Below are positions 18,153 to 27,177 of a DNA stretch of 40,676 bases, in pieces. The DNA lies in the NCBI GenBank assembly GCA_944390535.1, contig CALXQV010000038.1, positions 1 through 40,676 on the forward strand, read 5' to 3'. The notes beneath the pieces were generated by a model that saw only the letters and a program-made list of their open reading frames with translations, ran no database searches and was not told the DNA's origin. Numbering within the stretch: position 1 is the stretch's first letter; every line of letters begins with the position of its first letter. The stretch is from an uncultured Clostridia bacterium (GTDB taxonomy: Bacteria > Bacillota > Clostridia > TANB77 > CAG-508). Made by a program: the position numbers and the translations under genes.

Positions 18153-21100
18153 ATGAAAGAAGAAAAAAATTATAATATTGGACTAGATATTGGAGTAGGA
18201 TCAGTAGGATGGTGTGTAACAGATGAAGAAAATAATGTGTTAAAAAAAGGTAATAAACATATGTGGGGAAGTAGAATTTTTAATGAAGCAAGTACAGCAG
18301 CAGATAGAAGAAGTTTTCGTTCAACTAGAAGAAGAATAGAAAGAAGAAATGAAAGAATTAAGATTTTACAAAGTTTAATGTTAGATGATATGGAGAAAGA
18401 ATATCCTAACTTTTTTCCAATGCTTAAAGAAACTTCTAATATATTAGAAGATAAATTATTATCAGAATTAATTCTTGGGAAAAAATATAATTTGTTTTCG
18501 AAAAAAGAATTTACAGATCAAGATTACTATCACAAATTTCCAACTATTTATCACCTAAGAAAGTATTTAATGAATTCAGAAGAAAAAGTAGATATAAGAT
18601 TAGTATATTTGGCGATACATCATATTATAAAATATAGAGGTAATTTTTTACATGAAACAAACTTTGCAGAAAATTCAACTGAAATTGATACAAGTTTAGA
18701 AAAAATAAATTTCTTTTTAGCGGAAAGAAATATTTATTTAAAAGAAAATAAATTAAAAGACATCTTAACAGATAAAACGATTTCTAAATCTGCAAAAAGA
18801 GAAAAATTAATAGAATGTTATGAATATGATAAAACAGATAAACAATTTTTAAAAAATATAATAAATTCTATGCTAGGATATTCTTTTGATATAACCAAAA
18901 TTTTTGGAATAGAATTAGAAAAAAGTAATCTAACATTTACAACAGAGATAGAAAATGAAGAAGAGATAAAAGAATTACTTGATGATAATGTAGAAATATA
19001 TGAAACATTAAAGACAATATACAGTTGGTATGTATTACAAGATATTTTAAAAGGCAAAAAATACATATCTGAAGCATTTATAGATAAATATGAGACTTAT
19101 AAAAAAGACTTAGAAACATTAAAAGAAATTTATAAAAAATATTTTAAAAATGAATATACAAAAATGTTTAGAAGAGAAGGAACTAATAATTATGTTGCAT
19201 ATAATGGAAAAAATTGTGGTAAGACATGTAAAAAATGTAAACCAGAAGAATTCTTTGAAACATTAAAAAAGAAATTAAAAAAATTAGAAGAGAAAGATGA
19301 AACAGTAAACACTATTGTAAGTAAAATTACAGATGGAAATTTCTTAATAAAATTAAATGTAACTGATAATGGTGCAATTCCGCACCAATTACATCAAATA
19401 GAATTAGAAAAGATACTAGAAAAACAGGGGAAATATTATCATACACTTAAAGACAATAAAGAACAAATTTTGAAATTATTTTATTTTAGAATTCCATATT
19501 TTGTAGGACCTTTAGCTAATGGAAATAGTAAATGGGCTTGGTTAGAAAGAAAAAGCAATGAAAAAATTTATCCATGGAATTTTGAACAAGTTATTGATAT
19601 AGACAAAACAGCAGAAAAATTTATTAGAAGGATGACGAATAAATGCACATATTTAATAAATGAAGATGTAATGCCAAAACAATCATTATTGTATTCTGAA
19701 TTTTGTATCTTAAATGAATTAAACAACGTAAGAATAAATGAAAGATCAATATCAAAAGATACAAAAAAATTGATAATTGATAAATTATTCAAAGTAAATA
19801 AAAAAGTAACAAAGAAAAAAGTAATAGATTTGTTAGCAACAGAAGGGATAAAAGTAGAAAGTTTTACTGGATTAAGTGATGGAGAGAATTTTACATCTAA
19901 TATGTCAGCATATATAGATCTAAAGAAAATTTTAGGAAAAGTAGATGAAAATAACTATGAAGAGTGCGAAAATATTATTTATTGGGTTACCATATTCGAA
20001 GAAAAGAAGATATTAGAAAGAAAATTAAAAAATACATACAAAGATTTAACAGATAATCAGATAAAACAAATATTAAAATTAAAATATTCTGGCTGGTCAA
20101 GATTATCAAAAATGTTACTAATAGGCTTAAAATCAAACGATGGTGAAAGCATCATGGAAAAATTAGAAAATACGAAATTTAATTTTATGCAGATAATTAA
20201 TAACAAAGATTATGGATTTAATAAAAAAATAGAAGAATTATTACCAAAAGAAGAAAAAAATATAACATATAAAGAAATAGATAAAATACCTACATCACCA
20301 GCAAATAAAAGAGCAATATGGCAAACAATTTGTATTGTTAAAGAAATAACAAAAGTAATGAAGGCATTTCCAAAAAACATATATATAGAATTTGCAAGGA
20401 GTGAAGATAAAAACAAGACATTAAAAGATAATAGAGCTAGGAAGTTATTAAAAATATATGATGACATTGAAAACCAGATAAAGTATTTAAAAGATTATAA
20501 CCATAAAGTTTATGCAGAATTAAAAAAACATCAAAGTGATAAAGAATTAACAGATAAATTGTATTTATATTTTATACAAAATGGAAAATCCTTATATAGT
20601 GGTATTCCATTAAATATTGATGAACTACAAAATTACGAAATAGATCATATTATACCACAATCATATAAGATGATAGATAGTTTTGATAATAAAGCATTAG
20701 TTCTACGTAGTGAAAATCAAAATAAAAAGAATATGCTATTACGTGAAGCATTAAATATTGGAAATGAGCAAATTACATGGTGGAAAAGCTTACTAGAAGC
20801 AGGATTAATTAGCCAAGTAAAATTTAACAGATTAATGAAAATAAAAATGTTTGAGACAGATACAGACAAAGAAAAATTTATAGAAAGACAATTAGTAGAA
20901 ACAAGACAAATAACAAAATATGTTACGAATTTATTAACTAATGAATATGCACAATCTAATGTATTTGCAATAAGAGCAGATTTAGGACATTGGTTTAGAA
21001 TAAAATATCAAATATATAAAAACAGAAATATAAATCACTATCATCATGCACATGATGCCTATATTTTAAGTGTAATTGGAAATACATTAAATAAAAGATG

Positions 21101-22109
21101 GCACGGATTAGGTGAATTTAAATATAATGATTATATTAAAAACTATATGAAAAGTGATGAGAGTAAAAAAGAAAAATACGGTATCATAATGGGAATAGTA
21201 AATAAAAATATAGATATAAACAAAATAAAGAAAATATTAAATTATAAGGATTGCTATTTAAGTAGAATGTTGGAAGAAGGAACAGGTGAATTCTATAACC
21301 AAACTCTATATAGTGTAAAAGAAAAGCCAGTAATATCATTAAAGAATACCAAACCAGTAGATAAATATGGGGGATATTCAGGAGAAAATAAAGCATATTT
21401 TGTAATATTTGAATATGAAAATGCAAAAGGAAATAAAGAATATCAATTAATTGGAGTTCCAATACAAGTTTCTTATAGGATAAAAAATGGAAAAATAACA
21501 GTAGAAGAATTTATTAAATCTTCTTTCTTAAAAGATAAACAATATGCAAACCTAAAGATAATAAAAAATAAGATGCTAAAAAATCAAGAATATATTGATG
21601 AAAATGGTATTACTATGAGATTATGTAGTGATACAGAAGTTAGAACTGCTAAAGAATTAATAGTGAATGAAAAAATGCAAAGATTAGTACATTTTATGAA
21701 TACAGATAAAAAATATTTAAAAGATGAAGAAAGAGAAGAGTTAGAGAGCAATTATAATTATATGTATAATTATTTGCTAGAAAAATTACAAAAAGAATAT
21801 TTAGTTTTTGAAAATACATACGAGAAACTGTTAGAGAAAGACTTTGAAAGCATAGAAGAGGAAAATAAAAAATCTGTAATAAATGGTTTAATAGATTTGA
21901 TGGAAACAGGTCAAGGAAACTTGAGTGGTATAAATATGACAAATAATAAAAAAGACAAGAATAAGTTAACTAATCGTGAAGGAAGAATGCCTGGCAAAAA
22001 TTTTAATACGAATAAATTGGTTAATATAATTTTTATTGATAAATCTGTAACAGGAATGTACGAAAGAAGGTATAAAATAGATGGGATGGAGAACAGTTGT
22101 AATAAATAA
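18153..22109 (+). CDS. cas9: CRISPR-associated endonuclease Cas9, type II-A
   Basis: RNA-guided DNA endonuclease; 1318 aa, normal for II-A. RuvC-I is NIGLDIGVGSVGW (Asp12). The arginine-rich bridge helix covers about 47-77 (RRSFRSTRRRIERRNERIK). RuvC-II is IYIEFARSED (Glu746). HNH is YEIDHIIPQSYK (Asp831, His832) with FDNKALVLRSENQNKK after it. RuvC-III is HYHHAHDAYI (Asp968). The C terminus IIFIDKSVTGMYERR is the expected end of the PAM-interacting domain. All nuclease residues are present. Cys355, Cys359 and Cys362 form a CxxxCxxC cluster in the recognition lobe. It starts at ATG 18153 after GGAGG. Its last 29 nt overlap cas1 in another frame. PAM preference cannot be read from the sequence. 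Confidence 0.97.
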   Translation: MKEEKNYNIGLDIGVGSVGWCVTDEENNVLKKGNKHMWGSRIFNEASTAADRRSFRSTRRRIERRNERIKILQSLMLDDMEKEYPNFFPMLKETSNILEDKLLSELILGKKYNLFSKKEFTDQDYYHKFPTIYHLRKYLMNSEEKVDIRLVYLAIHHIIKYRGNFLHETNFAENSTEIDTSLEKINFFLAERNIYLKENKLKDILTDKTISKSAKREKLIECYEYDKTDKQFLKNIINSMLGYSFDITKIFGIELEKSNLTFTTEIENEEEIKELLDDNVEIYETLKTIYSWYVLQDILKGKKYISEAFIDKYETYKKDLETLKEIYKKYFKNEYTKMFRREGTNNYVAYNGKNCGKTCKKCKPEEFFETLKKKLKKLEEKDETVNTIVSKITDGNFLIKLNVTDNGAIPHQLHQIELEKILEKQGKYYHTLKDNKEQILKLFYFRIPYFVGPLANGNSKWAWLERKSNEKIYPWNFEQVIDIDKTAEKFIRRMTNKCTYLINEDVMPKQSLLYSEFCILNELNNVRINERSISKDTKKLIIDKLFKVNKKVTKKKVIDLLATEGIKVESFTGLSDGENFTSNMSAYIDLKKILGKVDENNYEECENIIYWVTIFEEKKILERKLKNTYKDLTDNQIKQILKLKYSGWSRLSKMLLIGLKSNDGESIMEKLENTKFNFMQIINNKDYGFNKKIEELLPKEEKNITYKEIDKIPTSPANKRAIWQTICIVKEITKVMKAFPKNIYIEFARSEDKNKTLKDNRARKLLKIYDDIENQIKYLKDYNHKVYAELKKHQSDKELTDKLYLYFIQNGKSLYSGIPLNIDELQNYEIDHIIPQSYKMIDSFDNKALVLRSENQNKKNMLLREALNIGNEQITWWKSLLEAGLISQVKFNRLMKIKMFETDTDKEKFIERQLVETRQITKYVTNLLTNEYAQSNVFAIRADLGHWFRIKYQIYKNRNINHYHHAHDAYILSVIGNTLNKRWHGLGEFKYNDYIKNYMKSDESKKEKYGIIMGIVNKNIDINKIKKILNYKDCYLSRMLEEGTGEFYNQTLYSVKEKPVISLKNTKPVDKYGGYSGENKAYFVIFEYENAKGNKEYQLIGVPIQVSYRIKNGKITVEEFIKSSFLKDKQYANLKIIKNKMLKNQEYIDENGITMRLCSDTEVRTAKELIVNEKMQRLVHFMNTDKKYLKDEEREELESNYNYMYNYLLEKLQKEYLVFENTYEKLLEKDFESIEEENKKSVINGLIDLMETGQGNLSGINMTNNKKDKNKLTNREGRMPGKNFNTNKLVNIIFIDKSVTGMYERRYKIDGMENSCNK

Positions 22110-22953
22110 AAATTGCAAATTAAGTTATAAAAATGATTATTTAATAGTAAGAAGTGAAGATTTAAAAATGATTCACCTATCTGAAATAAATACAATAATA
22201 ATTGAAAATGGTATGGCATCAATTACATCATATCTAATAAATGAATTAGCTAATAAAAAAATAAAACTAATTATATGTGATGAAAAGCGAAATCCATCCT
22301 GTGAAATGGTGCCATACTATGGATCTTTTAACACAAGTAAAAAAGTTGCAAATCAAACAAAATGGAAGCAAATAAAAAAAGATTTAGCTTGGCAACAAAT
22401 AATAAGATATAAGATACATAATCAAGCGATGTTACTAAAAAGGTTGGAAATACAAGGTTATGAAAAATTATTAAAATATGAAACAGAAGTGGAACTAGCA
22501 GATAAAACAAATAGAGAGGGACATGCAGCTAAAGTATATTTTAATCTATTATATGGAATGGATTTTTTTAGAAGTGAACCTGATAATACAAATGTGTCAC
22601 TAGATTATGGTTATACGATATTGTTATCATTAATAAATAGAGAAGTTGTAGCAAAGGGATATATAACCCAGTTAGGTATTAATCATAAGAATGAATTTAA
22701 TCAATTTAATTTATCTTGTGATTTGATGGAAATATTTAGACCAATAGTAGATGAAATTGTTTTTGAAAACAGAGAGTTTGTATTTGATAAAGAATATAAA
22801 TATAAATTGATAGATGTATGTAATAGGGAGGTCTGCATACAAGGAAAAAAACAATATTTATCAAACGCAATACAAATATTTATAACTAGTGTATTTGATT
22901 TTCTTGAGAATGAAATTAAGCAGGAAAGTGAAATACTGAATTATGAGTTTTAG
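22081..22953 (+). CDS. cas1: CRISPR-associated endonuclease Cas1, type II
   Basis: Integrase of the adaptation complex with Cas2; inserts new spacers at the leader end. At 290 aa it begins with MGWRTVVI, the usual N terminus of type II Cas1, which supports the start inside the cas9 reading frame (29-nt overlap). Metal-binding residues are visible in NREGHAAKVYFN (Glu), LGINHKNEFNQFNLSCDLMEIFRP (His, Asp/Glu). It ends overlapping cas2 by 11 nt, so the four cas genes are translationally linked. Confidence 0.96.
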   Translation: MGWRTVVINKNCKLSYKNDYLIVRSEDLKMIHLSEINTIIIENGMASITSYLINELANKKIKLIICDEKRNPSCEMVPYYGSFNTSKKVANQTKWKQIKKDLAWQQIIRYKIHNQAMLLKRLEIQGYEKLLKYETEVELADKTNREGHAAKVYFNLLYGMDFFRSEPDNTNVSLDYGYTILLSLINREVVAKGYITQLGINHKNEFNQFNLSCDLMEIFRPIVDEIVFENREFVFDKEYKYKLIDVCNREVCIQGKKQYLSNAIQIFITSVFDFLENEIKQESEILNYEF

Positions 22954-23263
22954 ATATATGAGAATATTATTATTTTTTGACCTTCCCACAGATACTGCTA
23001 AAGATAGGAAAATTTATTCGAAATTCAGAAAATTACTAATAAATGAAGGATTTATTATGATGCAAGAATCAGTATATACTAAGTTAGCACTTAATAATTC
23101 TATTGTGAATTCGGTAAAAGATAAGATAAATAAAAATAAGCCACCAAAAGGTATTGTTCAAATGCTTACCATCACTGAAAAGCAATTTAATAGCATTGAA
23201 TATATTGTAGGTAAGAAAGATACTGATGTATTGGACAACACAGAAAGGATGATTATTTTATGA
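22943..23263 (+). CDS. cas2: CRISPR-associated protein Cas2
   Basis: Small ferredoxin-fold partner of Cas1, forming the central dimer of the integration complex. At 106 aa, MRILLFFDLPT has the beta-1 Asp motif, followed by YSKFRKLLINEGFIMMQESVYTKL. It overlaps the end of cas1, and its TGA overlaps the ATG of csn2 (ATGA at 23260-23263). The first residues MSFRY may be an extension of a core starting at MRILL. Confidence 0.95.
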   Translation: MSFRYMRILLFFDLPTDTAKDRKIYSKFRKLLINEGFIMMQESVYTKLALNNSIVNSVKDKINKNKPPKGIVQMLTITEKQFNSIEYIVGKKDTDVLDNTERMIIL

Positions 23264-23943
23264 AATTAAAGATAAACGGATTTACTAATGAATTAGAATT
23301 CTATGAGGATAAAGTAAATATTTTAGCTATAAATGATACAAAATGTTTTACTAATATAATTCAAAAATTAAATAATAAAATAGAAGATATAGATGATTCA
23401 AATGATATATTCTTATTAGATAAAGATAATAAAGAATTAAAAATACAAAAGGAAATGTGTATGATATTAGATTTGTTTAATATTGAGTATAATTCTAAAA
23501 AAATATTAAATAAACTATATGATGTTATATCAAAAGACATTGAAAATAGTGGTGATATAAAATTGCAGAGCTTATTTGTTGAGATAAGAAAATGTATTAT
23601 AGATGAAATTAATGAATTTCCGTTTGAATTTACTATGAGTGATGATATAGATATATCAAAAATGCTAAAATTATATGATTTAAAGATAGATAATTTAGCT
23701 TATAATTCTATTTTAGAAAAGATTGAATTTTTAATAGATTTGAATTCAACATTAGAGATTTTTAGTATAATTGTAATTCCAAATTTGAAAATTTATTTAT
23801 CTGAACAAGAATTAATTGAATTATATAAATATTCATTATATAATAATATTAAATTATTATTAATTGAGAAAAGTGTTGATGAAAAACTAGAATATGAGAA
23901 TATTTTAGTTATTAATGAAAATTTTGATGATTATATTCTATGA
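23260..23943 (+). CDS. csn2: CRISPR-associated protein Csn2, type II-A
   Basis: Ring-forming, DNA-end-binding adaptation factor that defines subtype II-A. At 227 aa it has the usual Csn2 layout: N-terminal MKLKINGFTNELEFYEDKVNIL strand region, a helical middle, and a C-terminal FSIIVIPNLKIYLSEQELIELYKY followed by the core strand NIKLLLIEK. Sequence conservation in this family is low, but gene order, size and the typical N terminus make the assignment firm. The stop falls 61 nt before the first CRISPR repeat. Confidence 0.92.
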   Translation: MKLKINGFTNELEFYEDKVNILAINDTKCFTNIIQKLNNKIEDIDDSNDIFLLDKDNKELKIQKEMCMILDLFNIEYNSKKILNKLYDVISKDIENSGDIKLQSLFVEIRKCIIDEINEFPFEFTMSDDIDISKMLKLYDLKIDNLAYNSILEKIEFLIDLNSTLEIFSIIVIPNLKIYLSEQELIELYKYSLYNNIKLLLIEKSVDEKLEYENILVINENFDDYIL

Positions 23944-24004
23944 AATGTACTGTTTAAAATGACATAACAGAGTCATTAACTGTAAAATTCTATCCTGATT
24001 TGAG
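23944..24004 (+). promoter_or_regulatory. CRISPR leader with promoter and ATTTGAG leader-anchoring sequence
   Basis: The 61-nt leader contains ATGACA (23959-23964), an 18-nt spacer and TAAAAT (23983-23988), a good promoter for pre-crRNA starting about 10 nt before the first repeat. It ends with ATTTGAG (23998-24004) abutting repeat 1; this heptamer is a known leader-end motif of one group of type II-A arrays, recognised by the Cas1-Cas2 machinery. Confidence 0.8.
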
Positions 24005-24766
24005 GTTTTAGAAGTATGTTATTTTAGATAGTAGTAAAACTTCTCTTCTGATATGTCCTGTTGATGTTAAGTTTTAGAAGTATGTTATTTTAGATAGTAG
24101 TAAAACAGAATGTGAGACAAAATCAACTATGTATATAGTTTTAGAAGTATGTTATTTTAGATAGTAGTAAAACAAAGGAATAAAAGTTTATAATCCAACT
24201 ACAGTTTTAGAAGTATGTTATTTTAGATAGTAGTAAAACATTACTTGTATTTTGCGCTGAACAAGGCGCGTTTTAGAAGTATGTTATTTTAGATAGTAGT
24301 AAAACAAGTTGTATACAATTTAATACTGTTATAAAGTTTTAGAAGTATGTTATTTTAGATAGTAGTAAAACTTTTTCACCTTCTTTCTTTGTATCAGGTC
24401 GGTTTTAGAAGTATGTTATTTTAGATAGTAGTAAAACTCTACAAGATTTAGACTTAAAAGCACCAGATTTTAGAAGTATGTTATTTTAGATAGTAGTAAA
24501 ACAATAACAATATTAGCTATCGGATATCAAGAGTTTTAGAAGTATGTTATTTTAGATAGTAGTAAAACACATCTAACCTTGATGTATTAATTCCTGTTGT
24601 TTTAGAAGTATGTTATTTTAGATAGTAGTAAAACTTTTCCTTCTGATGTGTGGGCAATGGCTATGTTTTAGAAGTATGTTATTTTAGATAGTAGTAAAAC
24701 ACAGTTTGGCAAGGGCAGTATGGTACATCAGTTTTAGAAGTATGTTATTTTAGATAGTAACAAAAC
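24005..24766 (+). CRISPR. Type II-A CRISPR array, 12 repeats and 11 spacers
   Basis: The repeat is 36 bp, beginning GTTTTAGAAGTATG and ending GATAGTAGTAAAAC. Starts are 24005, 24071, 24138, 24204, 24270, 24336, 24402, 24467, 24533, 24599, 24665 and 24731. Spacers are 30 nt except spacer 2 (31) and spacer 7 (29). Repeat 8 has A for the first G. The last repeat (24731-24766) ends GTAACAAAAC, two changes from consensus, marking the leader-distal end. The direction is plus strand, as shown by the leader, the degenerate last repeat and the GTTTTAGA 5' end that pairs with tracrRNA. No spacer obviously matches this window. Confidence 0.98.
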
Positions 24767-25001
24767 GAAGAAAGGGAAAATAAATGAAGTACAAACAAAG
24801 TAAAGCATATAAAAAGGATATTTTAGCAAAGGATAATGGAAATATAGATAATATACAAAAGAGAATTCTTTAATATTTAATCAAAGTTACTATATTGACT
24901 AGTTTATTTGTTGATTAGTGTTTAAAGTAAGATTCTTTAGAAATTCTATGAGCTAAATAAGTTTCTAGGAATTTTTCTTGTTTAATTTTTCTATATTTCA
25001 T
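24767..25001. other. Region after the CRISPR array with a 29-codon ORF
   Basis: A short frame at 24784-24873 reads MKYKQSKAYKKDILAKDNG... after AGAAAGGG. It is lysine-rich, has no recognisable family and may be a remnant or chance. From 24936 to 24985, AGAAATTCTA and TAGGAATTTTTCT can form an imperfect stem with T-rich ends on both strands, a possible shared terminator for the array and the convergent acetyltransferase gene. Confidence 0.3.
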
Positions 25002-25475
25002 CTAAAAAGTTTTCTCTATCAAATACATGTTTTTTTCATTTAACAATCTTTGATTATCTTTATATCTATATCCTAACTTATAATAAAACTCATGAGCAGT
25101 AATAGAAGCAGGAATAACTAACTTTTTAAAATTAGAATGAATAGCATAATCTTCAATTGCTTTAATTAATAGGCGACCAATGCCTTCACCATGATTCTCA
25201 GGTTTTACAAAAACAGTTAAAATATAATATTCATTTGGATTGTACCAAGAAACATCTAATCCAGCAGTTCCAACAACCTCATTATTTTTCAAAGCAACAA
25301 AACCCTTTCTTCTATTTTTTAAAGTATTTTTTAAATTTTCTACTGTAAAATCTTCTGTCATTTCTTGTACTTTTTTTGTACCGTAATCTTTCACATTTAC
25401 TTCTAATAAATTTCTAATGATAATTGTTGAAATTTGTTCAACATATGTTTCATCATATTCTTTAATTTCAATCAA
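25002..25475 (-). CDS. GNAT family N-acetyltransferase
   Basis: Acetyl-CoA-dependent N-acetyltransferase of unknown substrate, 157 aa. Motif C/D region GFVALKNNEVVGTAGLDV is followed by the strand YYILTVFVKPENHGEGIGRLLIKAIEDYA, containing the pyrophosphate-binding loop (HGEGIG). Motif B near the end contains AHEFYYKLGYRYK. It is the last gene of a minus-strand trio, 18 nt after the methyltransferase stop. The setting beside a methyltransferase and a VOC protein resembles small-molecule detoxification cassettes, but this is inference. Confidence 0.9.
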   Translation of the reverse strand: MIEIKEYDETYVEQISTIIIRNLLEVNVKDYGTKKVQEMTEDFTVENLKNTLKNRRKGFVALKNNEVVGTAGLDVSWYNPNEYYILTVFVKPENHGEGIGRLLIKAIEDYAIHSNFKKLVIPASITAHEFYYKLGYRYKDNQRLLNEKNMYLIEKTF

Positions 25476-25493
25476 TTTACTTCTTTCTATAAG

Positions 25494-26258
25494 TTATTTT
25501 TTAGCAATAATACCATACAAAACACGCTCTAATTCAATACCTTTTGGAGTGGTATGAGTAGACACATATTTATCAAATAAATTTTTTTCAAGTGATAAAC
25601 TATGTGTGTTGCTAGAATCTTCTATCCCAGAAAAATCATTTATAATTGGTGTTTTAAAAAGCAAAGCTAATAAATCTTCTTCTGTTTCATAATATTCATA
25701 TTGTATAATTTTTTGTACTTGTATTTCTCGAAATCCAGCCTTTTTAATATTTTCATAATCAATTTGACTAATTGCTATTTCATCGTGAAATGCTTGTCCT
25801 CTTTGAAACAAAGTTTTCAATTCCCAACAATCTTGTTTATCAACACCTTCAATAATTAAATACCCATCATTCTTTAAGACATCATAAATTCGTTTAGCAT
25901 CAATCATTGTATGTCTTGCAGATACAATGTCAAATAAATTTTTGGGAAAGGTTATGTTTAAATTGTCCATACACACAAATTTGATGTTTTTATCAGGGAA
26001 TTGCTTCTTATTTTCATTTGCTGTTTTAATCATTTCTTTAGAAAAGTCAGTAGCAATAATCATGCCAACATTAGGAAGAAAAGATAAAGCTTTTTCTCCA
26101 CCACCAGTACCTAAATCTAAAAGTAAAGAAGAACTAGTAGAATGGTTTTTAATTTCATCATAAAAATTCCAATTTGATTCTTGATAAGTTGTATATTTGA
26201 TATCAGAAAAATCCCAATTTCCAATATCCTCATATCGTTTCAATTCATTTTCTTGCAT
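25494..26258 (-). CDS. Class I SAM-dependent methyltransferase
   Basis: 254 aa. AdoMet-binding motif I is LLLDLGTGGGEKAL (about 45-58), motif II is IIATDFSKEMIKTAN, and later motifs include FDIVSARHTMIDAKRIYDVLKNDGYLIIEGV. Substrate unknown. The C-terminal region lacks the motifs of rRNA methyltransferases and looks like a small-molecule or antibiotic-type methyltransferase. Its ATG at 26258 directly follows the TAA of the upstream gene with no gap, so expression is coupled. Confidence 0.88.
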   Translation of the reverse strand: MQENELKRYEDIGNWDFSDIKYTTYQESNWNFYDEIKNHSTSSSLLLDLGTGGGEKALSFLPNVGMIIATDFSKEMIKTANENKKQFPDKNIKFVCMDNLNITFPKNLFDIVSARHTMIDAKRIYDVLKNDGYLIIEGVDKQDCWELKTLFQRGQAFHDEIAISQIDYENIKKAGFREIQVQKIIQYEYYETEEDLLALLFKTPIINDFSGIEDSSNTHSLSLEKNLFDKYVSTHTTPKGIELERVLYGIIAKK

Positions 26259-27029
26259 TTATATCACCTCTTTTTCACCCAAATCTTCAAAAAATCTAAG
26301 TAAAAATCCATCTGGATCTTGTACTAAAAATTCTTTATTTCCCCAAAATTTATCATCTTGCCTGTACCAGTTTTCTTCAATATCAAAGAAAATGGGATAG
26401 TTATGTTCTTTTAATTTTAAATAAATCTTATCAACAGAATCTACTTTCAACTGAAAATTAATACCATTTCCAAAAGGATAGGTAAGAGGAGATAAACTCC
26501 ATTTTTCATTATCAGATAACTCTTGTAACATAAACTGTATGTCTCCCATTGAAAGAAATACAAACTTATTCTCAGGTCTTTCATATTCTACTTTAAATCC
26601 CAGCATTTTATAAAATACAACACTGTTTTCCAAATTACTCACAGAAAGTTCAGGAATACTTTTATTAAATATAAAATCCACATCATTTCTAATAATTTCA
26701 CTTTCAAAAAAACGTTCTTGAAATTCTGTTAATGCTCTAATTTCATCATTTGAGTAATTTCTGCCTTCTGGAACAACAATTAATTTATCATCATTATCAT
26801 TTGTTCTGTGAATAATGGCAATACATTCTCCTCTAAACGTTTTTAAGGGTTCAAATATGCCTAAGATGTAACAATCCAATTCTTCATCATCTCCACTTAT
26901 AGTATTAGGAACATATCCATAATTTACAGGGTATATCTGATGGGGATATTTTTCGGAATGTCTACTGCCTAATGGTTTGTCAATGATAACATCAACAAAT
27001 TTACCTAAAAAATCTTTACTATTTGTCAT
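26259..27029 (-). CDS. Fusion of inorganic-pyrophosphatase-like domain and VOC (glyoxalase/bleomycin-resistance-like) domain
   Basis: A single 256-aa frame with two domains. Residues about 1-110 match small clostridial proteins annotated as inorganic pyrophosphatase: FLGKFVDVIIDKPLGSRH, YPVNYGYVPNTISGDDEELDCYILG, IAIIHRTNDNDDKLIVVPEG. Residues about 120-256 are a VOC fold like bleomycin-resistance proteins: IPELSVSNLENSVVFYKMLGFKVEY, FVFLSMGDIQFML, and the closing FLVQDPDGFLLRFFEDLG. No stop or shift separates them. I do not know of this as a common fusion. First gene of the trio with methyltransferase and acetyltransferase. Pyrophosphatase activity is not certain. Confidence 0.85.
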   Translation of the reverse strand: MTNSKDFLGKFVDVIIDKPLGSRHSEKYPHQIYPVNYGYVPNTISGDDEELDCYILGIFEPLKTFRGECIAIIHRTNDNDDKLIVVPEGRNYSNDEIRALTEFQERFFESEIIRNDVDFIFNKSIPELSVSNLENSVVFYKMLGFKVEYERPENKFVFLSMGDIQFMLQELSDNEKWSLSPLTYPFGNGINFQLKVDSVDKIYLKLKEHNYPIFFDIEENWYRQDDKFWGNKEFLVQDPDGFLLRFFEDLGEKEVI

Positions 27030-27122
27030 GATACAAATCCTCTCTTTATTAAAATAAAATATAAGATATCTGTAACCAAAGTATATTATGAAACTTTATA
27101 AAATTCAACAAATTTTTAAATA

Positions 27123-27151
27123 TTTACATTCCGATTCATCCGTGATAAAAT
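27123..27151 (+). promoter_or_regulatory. Sigma-A-type promoter of the nucleotide-metabolism operon
   Basis: TTTACA (27123-27128), 17-nt spacer, TAAAAT (27146-27151), about 27 nt before ATG 27178, whose ribosome site is AGAGGG. Together these predict a short leader and one transcript for the following genes. Confidence 0.65.
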
Positions 27152-27177
27152 AAGCACATAAAGAAAAGAGGGATAAT

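Noticed and set aside
24005..24766. Spacers matching sequence within this window (self-targeting)
   Set aside because: I looked for obvious matches of the 11 spacers to the window and saw none, but this is only by eye.
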